Origin: Dactylonectria macrodidyma
Taxonomy: Eukaryota; Ascomycota; Sordariomycetes; Hypocreales; Nectriaceae
Direction of reading: 5' to 3'
Length of the DNA: 64,000 nucleotides
Assembly: GCA_020744425.1 (NCBI GenBank)
Contig: JAGMUV010000003.1
Span: 3,286,001 to 3,350,000 of the forward strand
The position numbers and the translations under genes were made by a program. Position 1 is the stretch's first letter. Every line of letters begins with the position of its first letter. The notes beneath the pieces were generated by a model. The model was not told the DNA's origin. It searched no databases and saw only the letters and a program-made list of their open reading frames with translations. Below, piece after piece: positions 1 to 10,055 of this stretch.

Positions 1-1060
1 GGAAATTACGTGGGCTGCGTCCTCGAACCACGATCGGGGCAGTTGTTGCTTCCGTGAGTACGACCTTGTTACCGTTGGCTAGGGTTCCTACCACCTTCAG
101 GTGCAACACGAAATGTTGTTGCAGTTCCTTTCGCCGTCCGTTATTTGCTGTGGCTCTTTGCTATTGTCAACGTTGGTCCTCGGAAAGCGAAAGATATTCA
201 ACCCACATTCTAAACTGCAGTCGACGCCAACCGACGGGGTACACGGCGAACTCTCCATCAGTTTCGTTTCCATCATCCTGGAAAGGAATCAAGGGGAGTG
301 GTGGAGGCTCTTGGTCGGGAGTTTGATTTGTTTCTGGGGAGTTTGGTGGGGGGGTCTTCCAGGGAATGACTATCAGGCGGACAGGGTTGCCGTCGACAGA
401 CTCGATGGCCGATATGGTGACTTCCATGTTGTTGACGGCGACCGTCTCCCCGGACTCGGTAATGATTGACAACTGGCCTCGGGGGGTGATGAGTGATCCG
501 CTGGTCTGAAACAGATTTCTCCGGTAGCACGTCAATTCTGGCTGCCGAACGCTTCCGTCGGCTGTGCTTGTTGGCATCTCGGACAAGAAGAACATGCCGT
601 GGAGCTGGGCAGACAACTCGAGTTGGTGGATCCGGCCTTGCTGGTCGACGATTGTGTGCTTATCCTGGGACCGTTTGAAGGCCAGCAGCTTGTGATCGTG
701 GTTAACGGTCATCTTGTTGCCATCATCACGAAGGTCCTGGACCATTTCCTGGTACGGCGGCTCTGTCTCGGAGAAGGACCTCTTCAGATTGGGATAGCTG
801 TGGTGGGAAGCAAGATCAGGATGAGAGGATCTTTCGTACGCCTCCTGGTCATCTTGGGCATACCGGTTGTAGGTGTAGGGAGGATGATCCACGTCGTGGT
901 TGCTGGCAGGCCGTCCTGAGAGAGGCGTGGTTGAGGGGATCGTGTCTGGAACTCGACTGGACATGTGCACTGGGCCACCATAGTTTGACCACATACTTGA
1001 ATGCGCCGGATGTCCTCTCAAATCTGCCATGGCGGCCGGATATGCTGCTATGGTCGTCAT
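1..1060 (-). CDS. vib-1: NDT80/PhoG-family transcription factor, VIB-1/XprG-like (partial, 5' part)
   Basis: Sequence-specific DNA-binding regulator. VIB-1/XprG proteins control heterokaryon incompatibility, extracellular proteases and nutrient-starvation responses. The NDT80 domain is clear: QLHGMFFLSEMP, then ELTCYRRNLFQ, TISAIESVDGNPVRLIVIPWKTP and GWRRLQFR. The last segment reaches an intron at 206..156 (GTGGGT...CAAAG, branch-like TTGAC). The next exon (155..1) reads ATANNGRRKELQQHF, then LHLKVVGTLANGNK and PIVVRGRSPRNF, which completes the DNA-binding core and runs off the left edge. The N-terminal 120 residues are Pro/Ser/His-rich and disordered. The start is uncertain: 1060 is the first in-frame ATG of this exon. 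The open frame continues upstream to a GTG at 1090 and then to a stop, so coding may begin in an upstream exon. The family is sure; VIB-1 rather than a paralogue is inferred from the N-terminal style. Confidence 0.85.
156..206 (-). other. Intron inside the NDT80 DNA-binding domain
   Basis: A 51-nt intron with donor GTGGGT at 206 and acceptor AAAG ending at 156. Removing it joins LQFR to IATANNGRRKEL in one frame, which restores a conserved NDT80 segment. The other nearby AG (CAATAG) would break the frame. Confidence 0.8.
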
Positions 1061-1656
1061 AGGAGCATATCTTTGCGAATTCGCCGTCACTTCAACGCAA
1101 CCAAGTTGCCTGGATCAAAACCTTCGCGAACGTCGTCACCCAAAGAGCATGGGTCTTGACTCGGGATATTTGCGAGCGTGGTCAAGACCTTGGGAGCTCT
1201 CCTTGACAAGAGGTGCGGTGCGAGCAAGTTGTTTTCAAGGAGAATGGAGAATCAAATGCACTGGCGTATTCAAGGTTGCAGGCGAAAGTGTACTTGTATA
1301 TGGATGGATGGTGGGTGTCCCAAAGACGGCAGATATACGCAGAGGGGAGTGTCTAGTGAAATGCCCGGCACTGTCCCCGGGGTGGGGACAGACGGAGACG
1401 GGGGGGGGTTTCGACGTCCAGGCACAAGGGACTTGGACTTGGACTTGGGGACGGACTCTGTGCAAGGCCTACTAGAACCGAGCCCAGGAGTCCTCTGTAC
1501 AGTACCATAGTACAGTTGAGTACAGTGCAGTATGAGCGGCAATCAGAAGGGCCTGGCCTGGTCTGTGGGCTGGGAAACCAGTCCAGTGCATGCGGCCGTT
1601 CTTGGAAGGAGGATGGGGAGTGGGAGGGGGGCGGATCTGTGTGAACAGCGACGGTC

Positions 1657-1668
1657 TACTACGTAGTA
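1657..1668. promoter_or_regulatory. Perfect 12-bp palindrome TACTACGTAGTA
   Basis: TACTACGTAGTA equals its own reverse complement. It lies about 600 bp upstream of the vib-1-like coding region. The same 12-mer recurs at 60359-60370 upstream of importin alpha. A role as a binding site for a dimeric factor is inferred only. Confidence 0.35.
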
Positions 1669-3750
1669 TGCTGGGGTTCGGGGTGGGTACCCTGCTGTGG
1701 GCAAGCCTGGGAACGAGGACCATAGAAGACGGTGATATTCCAGTGAACAAGGAGGAGGAAGCAAACGTGGGTGAGGCCAGGGATGAGCAACGTTGAAGGC
1801 CCTCTTAGGGGGTCGGCAGGTGGGTGCGTGATGGAGCTTGGACGAAGCCATGCCCCGGAGAAGTATCACAGAGTGTTGAAGGGGACGGCAAAGTGCCGGG
1901 TACAGGTAGGTCTGTCCAGGAGGTAATGACAAGGGCCGGAGGAGGACCAGTGGGCTCGAGAAAGCTTCCCAGACACGCCCCAGTCCCGTTGCCATCCCAT
2001 CCACCCCCGTCAGCGTCTACCGAGGGGTTCGAGACCCCTGCTGGATGAGGCCAGCATGGGAGAGCCGACCATGTGCGTACTGAGTACAGTCGACCAGTCG
2101 AGACGCTAGTCATTGGGAGGCTCATCAGTTCAATTGTGACACAGGGCCCGAGTACAGGCTACCCGGCCTAAGCCTTGGTAAGGATCAGATGGAGAGAGAG
2201 AAGCCGAGCAATAATGGGCCGAGTGGGGACACGGGGACCGTCTCTGAGGGCCCGGAGGCCCCTCCCCCCTCAAGCAAAACGCACCTACTAATAGCCAATC
2301 CCGGCCCCTGGTGGTGGACCGGGGATGCGATTTGAAAGAGAATCCTCCGACGTCTGTGAGGACCATGCGGGCCCGTAAATTTCTAGAAGGCCGTTGGACA
2401 GAGGCACCGATGCGGAAAAGCGTCAGGACCGGGGAGGCGAGAAAACAGAGAAAATTGTCGGCTGCAGAGATTTGCTCGCGACAAGGGCCCCGTTGAATCA
2501 AGGAGCACGCGTGTCTCCTCCTTGAATCCCTCGAATCCCTGCGGGGGAACAATGCGGGAGGATATCTGATAATATTCTCCAATATAGCCAGGCGAGCGTG
2601 ATTGCAACGGAGGAACAGGGCCGCAACAGACAAGAGGCGGCAAGGAGGTATTCCCCTTGATTGGCCTTCATCTGCGTCCGGAGATGAAGGCCAAGGGGAA
2701 CTTTGTTGGTCTGGCGAAAAGGAGAGACGCCGTATTAGCTTATGCTTACTTGAAGCTCTAGCAGCAGCAATGACAAGTAGATGGGGGGGACGATAGATGA
2801 CGGCTTACGGGCGAGAGGTGGGGTCGGGTCGGGTATTCAGGATGCCTGGCATCATCCAGAGCAAGTGACAGCAGCCACAGTTGCTGTCACAGATGCTCCA
2901 TCGACGCAGCACGTACCACGGGCCAGCCGCGGGCCATGGCCATTTTCATGGTCATCTCCATCCCAATCCCAATGCCCATCCACAAGGACATCCACAACCG
3001 CATCGGCCATCGGCCATTAGCCGTCCTCGTTCCCGCGGACGGTTGAGTGTCTGTGTCCGTGTGGATGCGCAGAAGGGCCTTCCCCCAAATTGGACTCGGG
3101 CTCAGCAGTGCCGCATTGCGAAGTCGAATTGGGCTCGGTGTGGCAACGGATGCGGAGAAGCCTGAAGCGGAGGGAATCCTCTGAAGCAACATCGCGGGTG
3201 CTTGGCCACGAGAGAAGCAAGATGGCGCTGGTGTTGTTCATGCTGTGGCGGCGACATGCTCCTGACTGCGCCTAGCTCATCAGGCCCATGTTTGGCTTAG
3301 AATGCATAGTTTTCACTCTCAGGAAACAAAACAAAGAGCGGACCCTGATCTCCGGTGGCAGGTACTCTCTTTGCCTTGCTCGCGGATCCGATCAACAAGC
3401 CGCTCACGGGCTGGTGTGCTCCAGGTTACACAGTGGAGGGCCGGGGCAGCCCTGCACTGTACAGCGCTGTGATGATAGGATGTTTGGCCAGATCAATCAT
3501 CACGCAAGCAGCGTAGCGAGATCTTGGAGGGGGTCGGACGACAGCATGGCCGATGAGCATTGAGGTCTCTGACGGGCGCGCACCAACTTGGACACTTGGA
3601 GATGGCTTCACATCGCGCGTCGCACTGATGTCTCGCGTTGTCGTTGGTTGGTTCGCGAGTGGGGAAGGATGCCAGGGCGAACCAGGGTCGGCCATCGGTG
3701 GACCCGATGTATGGCCAGCATGGGCCGTCAGTGAATGCAAGTGGTCAGAA

Positions 3751-3978
3751 CAGACAAGGACAGACAAGGGCAGACAAAAGGCTCCATGGGCAGGCAATAG
3801 CCGGCCAGGATACCATTTGACAACGGCCAGGACCAGGGGTGAAGGAAGAGGGCACTGGAGCAAGCAAAACAGGCAAGTGCAGGCAAAAGCAGGCAAGACC
3901 AAGCAAGACCAAAAGTCGAAGGGGCTAACTTAAGACCGGACAGGGCAGTGCGGACAGGGCGGACAGGGCGGACAGGGC
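3751..3978. repeat. Cluster of short direct repeats (CAGACAAGG, AGGCAAG and GGACAGGGC types)
   Basis: Three 10-mers of CAGACAAGGR type occupy 3751-3780. Four 10-mers of AGGCAARNNC type occupy 3871-3910. Four GGACAGGGC units occupy 3938-3946, 3952-3960, 3961-3969 and 3970-3978. All are purine-rich variants of a GACAGG/GGCAAG theme. They sit just left of the point where base skew reverses. Confidence 0.8.
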
Positions 3979-6900
3979 CGTGCCCCCCTCCAACGGTCGC
4001 CGCTACCTTACCTTAGCAGTAAAATTCCCCTCAACGGTCCAACGGTCGGACCCCACAGTGTCTCGGTACTGTGCTCCGGATCCCAATTGCACCGTGTGTA
4101 GGTCAACTGCCCACTCTCTTCCACACTTCTCTCCCACCTTCAACCCGGTCTAGGTGACCGCGGCCGAGGGTCAACTCAACCAAAGGCCCAGGATCAGGCC
4201 TCGTCCGCTTGCCCAATTGTCCAGGCTTGCCATTGCTAGGCTAGTTACTACAGACTAGGCCGGTCAAAGCTCAGGCCGTCTTCGAGGGCTTATCCTATCC
4301 ATCCGCTCGTCGCTTGCTCATTCAACCTCTCCTGCTCCAGGTTTCGCATGCATGCAGGCATCATGAGGAAACCTAATCGACCGCGCCGGTGCACCCTGAT
4401 CGCGTGTTTTTGTCGTCAGCCTGCCTCGTCAGGGGTTGACCCCAAAACATTTCCCGCCGCGTTTCCAGGCTATCGCCGACAACGGCTCACGGCCTTGTCA
4501 TGGTCAGGCCCAATGGTGCGAAACACCTTCGGCCCTTCGACTCCTTTTCAACGACAGCATCTTCGCGAGGCTTTCAACTTCAGGCAGCCTGGGATACAGG
4601 GCTGTCCGCAACTGTCCAGGGTTTTTCATGACGATTCATGACTACTCATAGCCGCTCGTGGCTGTCCTCGACCACTTATGCCTGTCAGCGTCAAAGCTCT
4701 GCACAGAGCCGTGCCATCGCGTTTGTCGATATCTCATTGCCTAATCAGAGCACAGGCCCTCCACACACACGCGCGCACAACGCCCACACGCCCCAGAGCA
4801 ACACCCGCAGATACACGCAGATACACGCAGACACGCAAATGTCCCTGGTCCAACACGCCCTCTTGCGCGGGTCATCACTCTCACATGCTGGTGGCAGTCA
4901 AGGAAAAATGGGCTGTGGCCTCTGCTTCTCATTCGTCGCCCGCAAACAACAACCTAAAATGTTGCCGCCCTCTTCGCCCGCACCCATGCTTCTGAATGGA
5001 GAGCTCTCGCATCGTGGGTTACTACAGCGGCAGCCAAGCCTAGGCCCTTGAGCCAAAGCAAGGCCCTGGCAAAGTCAACTCCCACCGGTCCCTCCTGATA
5101 CACCTGCCCAGACGCCACCCCGACGGTAGTTCCTCCTCCCTACGACGCCCTGGGCCATCGATGTAACCATCCCAAGCGCTCGCGGCGATTATTTTTTTTT
5201 GTTTTGAGATCTAACAGTCCAATGCGTCTCCCCTCATCGCAGCGAAGCAACCATAGAGTGGGTGCAGGTGGCCTGCCTGCCACCTCTGCCGTCTCTTCAC
5301 AGTCACTTCCCGGGATCCCCCCTCGGGAAGCAAACCAGGGTGCTCCACCATCCGCCCAGTCTAATGCGCCTTTGCTGAACAGCTTTGGGCATGTTCTAGG
5401 ACATGGGCTTATGAAGTTGATTATGCCCCCAGTGTGGACGAACTACAGTTCGATACTGCATCGGCTCTCCGGGGGGGAAGGCCATCTCTGGCGTCAAGCC
5501 GCACCTTGCCCAATATCCCAGGAACAAATTCTGAGCAGCTTAGGAAAGTCGCGCGGGTCCGCGACAATTGCGCCGAGTCAGGGAGAACACAGTTGTCTGC
5601 GCCGTCCGGCCGAGATTATGTTTCGCACATCCATGTTCTTAAGACACCGGCCTAAGTTATATCAGCAACTCGTTATGCCCTCCGGCATCAAGGCAGGCCC
5701 CTTCATGATTGGATGTTGGTATAATCGCTAAACGGTGCTGCAGGTGCATATGCGTAGGGGGTGCGACTTTGCACACATCCATGTTCACGCGCCAAACGCC
5801 TGCGCCAGACCGTCCACATCCAGAGCCGCACTATGGGGTATGATGAAGGCTTTGGCCTTGGCCTTGTTGGGGATGGAGAGCCGCGCCACTTTCTAACGGC
5901 AGGTTTCGGCTTTTGACCATGAGCCTGAACCAGCCTCGTTCAAAGGACCGTGAGTTCGAAGCCATGACAGAGAGCTAGTAATTGCGCATGAGCTAATAAC
6001 GATGCGCCAGACGATCACGGCAGATACCGCCAACGCCATCCAGAGACATCACTGACGGGTCAGTGTGACAAACCGTGGCTGCCGACGAGTCCCGCCCCCT
6101 GCTCATTGAGTTCAGTGTCCACTTTTCTCCGGGGTTCGGGGCGAGTAGCCTTTCAACAGACTTAACCCAGGCCCGCTAAGGTCCGCCCCTCCGGCCGGTA
6201 GGCCCTTTTCGGACGACGATCTCCGTGCAGTAGTCTTGAGTGGAAACGACTTGACTCGCTTGGGGTAATCACTTCTTGCCATTTGCTCTGGTTCCTGAAT
6301 GATGGACGGCGGCCGAGGGGCTTAAAGCCGGCTCTTTACCAGGCATGCCGAGATTCGAATCAGATGCATCTGACGGCTCTTCGTTTCCACATCGAGTCGG
6401 CAATCGCCGCAAATCAGCCAACTGCCATGATGCTGTAACGTGATGCAAACACCTGTGCATCATCGATTTGGCCCGCGAGATCAGCACGTCTTAGCTCCTG
6501 GTCTTTCTTGTTGCCGTCTAGTGTTAACGGGGGGTTGCAAGACATTGGTCAATGAATTCCCCGGCTATTCTCGACTTCAACCGCCGGCAGTCTCAGGTGC
6601 AGCAACCCAAAACTACTTTACCGGGTTTGGATGTGCAATGGGACGACTTTTCTCCTCTTACGTTTCGGATTGTTAGCCGAAGAGGAACCAGCTTCGACAA
6701 CTGCTCAACCCTCGCATTTTAGCACTTTCCCCTGCGAACAAGGACCTACAACCTGGACAAAGACAAACAATAAACGAAGAAACAATAAACGAAACGTTGG
6801 AAACCCCCCAGCCCCGATCGGCCTCTTGTTGGGCTAGGCCGGTGTGCTATAGGTACCGTACTGCCTTAGCAGGGGTTCTCAATTGAGCATTTCCTCTCAA

Positions 6901-9607
6901 ATCTCAAGATCCCAACCATTATTACGCCGCTCATCAACCACGATTTACAATTCTGGCTAGAATCTTGCAGAGCATCAGGCCATTCAGCCCAGTAGTTCAG
7001 ATCTAAATATCGCTTGCGCCGTTGACGAACCCGGCGCCATTTCCCCAACGTCTGCGGCCTTAAGGAGAAGGGATGCACCTTGCTCTCACCCGGTCCACCA
7101 TAAGCAATGGAATGTCGCGCACCGCCAACCCCTACCATTCCTCTCTACCGCGCTGCACCTCGAAATTAGGTGCTGAACCCCAAAATAGGGCAGCCACATG
7201 GCTAGATTACAATGCTATCTTCGTCTTCGTCGGCACCTCTACTTGAGCCATGTTGTGTCTAGGGCTAATCGATCACCACTCACACGGCACAGCTCATACC
7301 CAATGGCGCTTCTAATGCTGCTCATTTCATGGTGAGCTGACGAGTGACGACAGCCATTTAGGAGCCGTCTATTTTATCTCTTCTTGCAGGAACATCCGCA
7401 CATTGGGCAAACCAAGCTCCTGGCAAGGCCTAGGAATACCGGCCACACATCCCGCAGAGCGGCGACCGTGCATGCACCCAGACACCCTTGCCGACAGGTT
7501 CATCCAAACGTCCCTAGCGTACTTGCAAGGGTGCCTATGCCATGCAATCCGGACTCATCTTTTGGTGCCCGTTTTGTTCATTATTCCACCACATTATCAA
7601 CGACATCGTCTCCATCTTTCGAAATTGTCCATTTCCCAGTTCTAGACACCCTGAATCTGTGCTTCATAGTCTGGTCGAGGACGGTCATATGTGATCCTTC
7701 AACCTCGGTGCGCTCCCTGGGCTATCCCACATCTTCTGGCGTTGGTCACCTTTAGCCTGGAAGGCCCGAATTGAGGAGGCGCTGGTCTCATTTCTGGCCA
7801 ATCCACGCACTTCACTGTGCAACAAAGTGCGGCTGCACCAATCGCGCTCGCCATCTGCAAGCGTCGGCCCAGACCGGCCAGTGCCGTTTCTTAGCAGTGT
7901 CGTCAGATAGCGCCCATGTGCGGGGCCAATTCTGATGACCATTCTCTGGGGAAAGCATCTGCGAGCCCTCAAATGGCAGTTCTCGAGGATAAGCACAACA
8001 GCTGCGGGACAATCAAACTACCTATGTTCCGCCCCTTTTCAATTTGACTTGTTGAGACTGTGGTGATACGAGTGGCGCGCCGGTGAGTATGAGAGAAGAC
8101 AAGTCACTTGCTTCTGTCACATATACGTCATCCTCACAGGGATGGAGAGTGTTTACCCAAATGAATACCATATCAGTCAGTACGAGCAGCACTTGGAGAG
8201 AGTCAGCATCAGCAGCAAGTTGGTGGTCCAAACCTTGGTTTTCCTGCAAATTGCCACGAGTTGCATCTCCGGTTCGAGGGGTCTGGATTATCCTGCCACT
8301 CGGTCGCCGTGGCGAAAAGGTGACAGTCTTATTCCTGCCTAGCCTTCGCAAACCTGGAAGTTAAAAGATCACCTGTCTATCACTTTGAGTGCGCTTTCGC
8401 CACACTCAACCGTGATAGTAGCGAGAAAATGCCAGGCGACGTGCCCAAGGCCAGCATCATTCATATCACCTTCTCTACCACATGTCTCGTATTCTTCAAC
8501 ATTGCCAGGTGGGAGTAGGCTCTCTCCTGCTTGGATACGTTGGCTACCTATGCTTGGGCTTGGCCATGCGAGATTAGCGGGCTAGCACGGCATCAGAGGT
8601 CAATCCAATGGATGCCGACGCTGCCCATCGCAATGGGCATCACATGCTCGATCAGCAGCCAAAAGCTTGCCAACTTCCCTGGCTACGGACATTGCCAGAT
8701 CGATCAGTCTGCTGGGTGAGGATATCACGTCCAGTGACATCTAGAAATGCACACGCCCAAGCACGGCGATGTCTTCTCCAGCCGAGTGAGGTGGAGTAAT
8801 CGCCCCTACTCGGATCTTTTGTGCTCGGGAGTTGGAAAAGCCCTGCGCCTCACGCCTCACGCCCCCCTCAACATGCACAACACCCGGAGTAGCGTGAAGG
8901 CTTGGTAGAGGTACAGTAGCAAGGTACGAAGGAGGTAGACCGGACAAACAGGTGGGTAGTAGCCGTAGTGCCACACACCCGAGGTGTCAGCGTCCAGCTT
9001 AGATATCCGCACTCATCGATCACCGTCACGTAGAGACGCAGTCACTTCCGGTGTGCGTCTGTCCGGTCTGGTCATGATGAGGATGAGAGGGAGAGCTTGG
9101 GAGCTGGGGAGTTGGGGACAGCGGGCGTCGGCTGCAGGAAGACTGCAGAACTGCAGACTGCAGATAGCAGTGCGATCTTCACCGGAATGACCGCGAGACG
9201 CCAGGCAGAGGCGCGGGTTGGAGCCTGGAGCTCCAGCTGTGTAACCACACGAATGCATCTCGATGCTCTGGGTTCGTTCACGTGGCGCCGCCGCCGCACC
9301 TTGGTACCCACGCACCCACCGGCTAGGCGTTGGGGGAATCATGCTCCGCGGTCTGGCACCCGATTTTTGTGTGTGGTGTTGTTTTTTGTTGTGCCACTCA
9401 GCCAGCAGCAGCAAGCACCACGCAGCCAGAGGAGAATGAGGCGGACGGACGTAAGATGAGGGTGCATGGGAGTGGACTCGCAGTGGTCCAGAGTGAAGCT
9501 AAAAAAGGGTGTTGCTGGATGCCGGTCGGAAATTGAGCTACGAGGAGGTTGGGGTAGTCAAGGGCATGCAAGCATGGTTGACAGACATTCTGGTTGAACA
9601 GACTGGG

Positions 9608-9752
9608 TTGACTGGTTGGTTTGACTGGTTAGTTTGACTGGTTGGTTTGACTGGTTGGTTTGACTGGTTGGTTTGACTGGCTGGGTTGACTGGCTGGGTT
9701 TGAACAGAACTGGTTGACTGGTTGACTGACTGACTGACTGACTGACTGACTG
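9608..9752. repeat. Minisatellite: 13-bp TTGACTGGTTGGT x7 followed by (GACT)n
   Basis: Seven tandem 13-bp units start at 9608, 9621, 9634, 9647, 9660, 9673 and 9686. Units 6 and 7 carry CTGGG in place of TTGGT. After a 25-bp interruption a (GACT) tetranucleotide run of about seven units follows at 9724-9752. The apparent Gln/Ser/Asn/Pro-rich peptide on the minus strand is only the translation of this array. Confidence 0.9.
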
Positions 9753-10055
9753 GTTGGCTACTTGAATAGGCTGGTTGACAGACGGGATGCGAAGCAAGCA
9801 AGCATACACGACAATTCATGACGGTGGCGAGGGGATCGTTGCGTTGTGTTGCGTTGCGTTCAAGGGCAAGGCCAGGCCAGTCTCGATGCATTGAAATTCA
9901 TCATGGTTGGAAGCCACACATCAAACCTGGTCACCAACTCGCTACAATATATACGAAATCGCCGTCTACCTAGGTATTGTTCACATTGCCAGGGTGGCTG
10001 ACTCGGGCAAATCCAACCCCCCAAGACATGCTTAACGACCCCGGCTTCCTCGCCG

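Larger units (their letters stand above)
1061..10055. other. Large gene-poor tract upstream of the vib-1-like gene
   Basis: About 9 kb with no reading frame I can assign. The open frames present are short, compositionally odd and lack family motifs. By eye, 1.1-3.9 kb is G-rich on the plus strand (pyrimidine-rich in the sense of the minus-strand regulator). From about 4.0 kb to 5.6 kb it becomes C-rich. Direct repeats sit at the switch (3751-3978). Another tandem array lies at 9608-9752. The first few kb probably contain the promoter and a long 5' leader of the vib-1-like gene. Confidence 0.6.

Noticed and set aside
2020..2045. A T-arm-like hairpin (AGGGG TTCGAGA CCCCT) resembling the 3' half of a tRNA gene
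   Set aside because: The stem and loop are perfect, but no matching acceptor stem, D-arm or anticodon arm is found upstream, so it is a chance hairpin.
5204..5731. An open frame of 175 codons on the plus strand in the left desert
   Set aside because: No recognisable motif, irregular composition, no supporting splice or promoter context, and it overlaps other open frames of similar length.
9538..9891. A Gln/Ser/Asn/Pro-rich open frame on the minus strand
   Set aside because: It is just the translation of the 13-bp and GACT tandem repeats.
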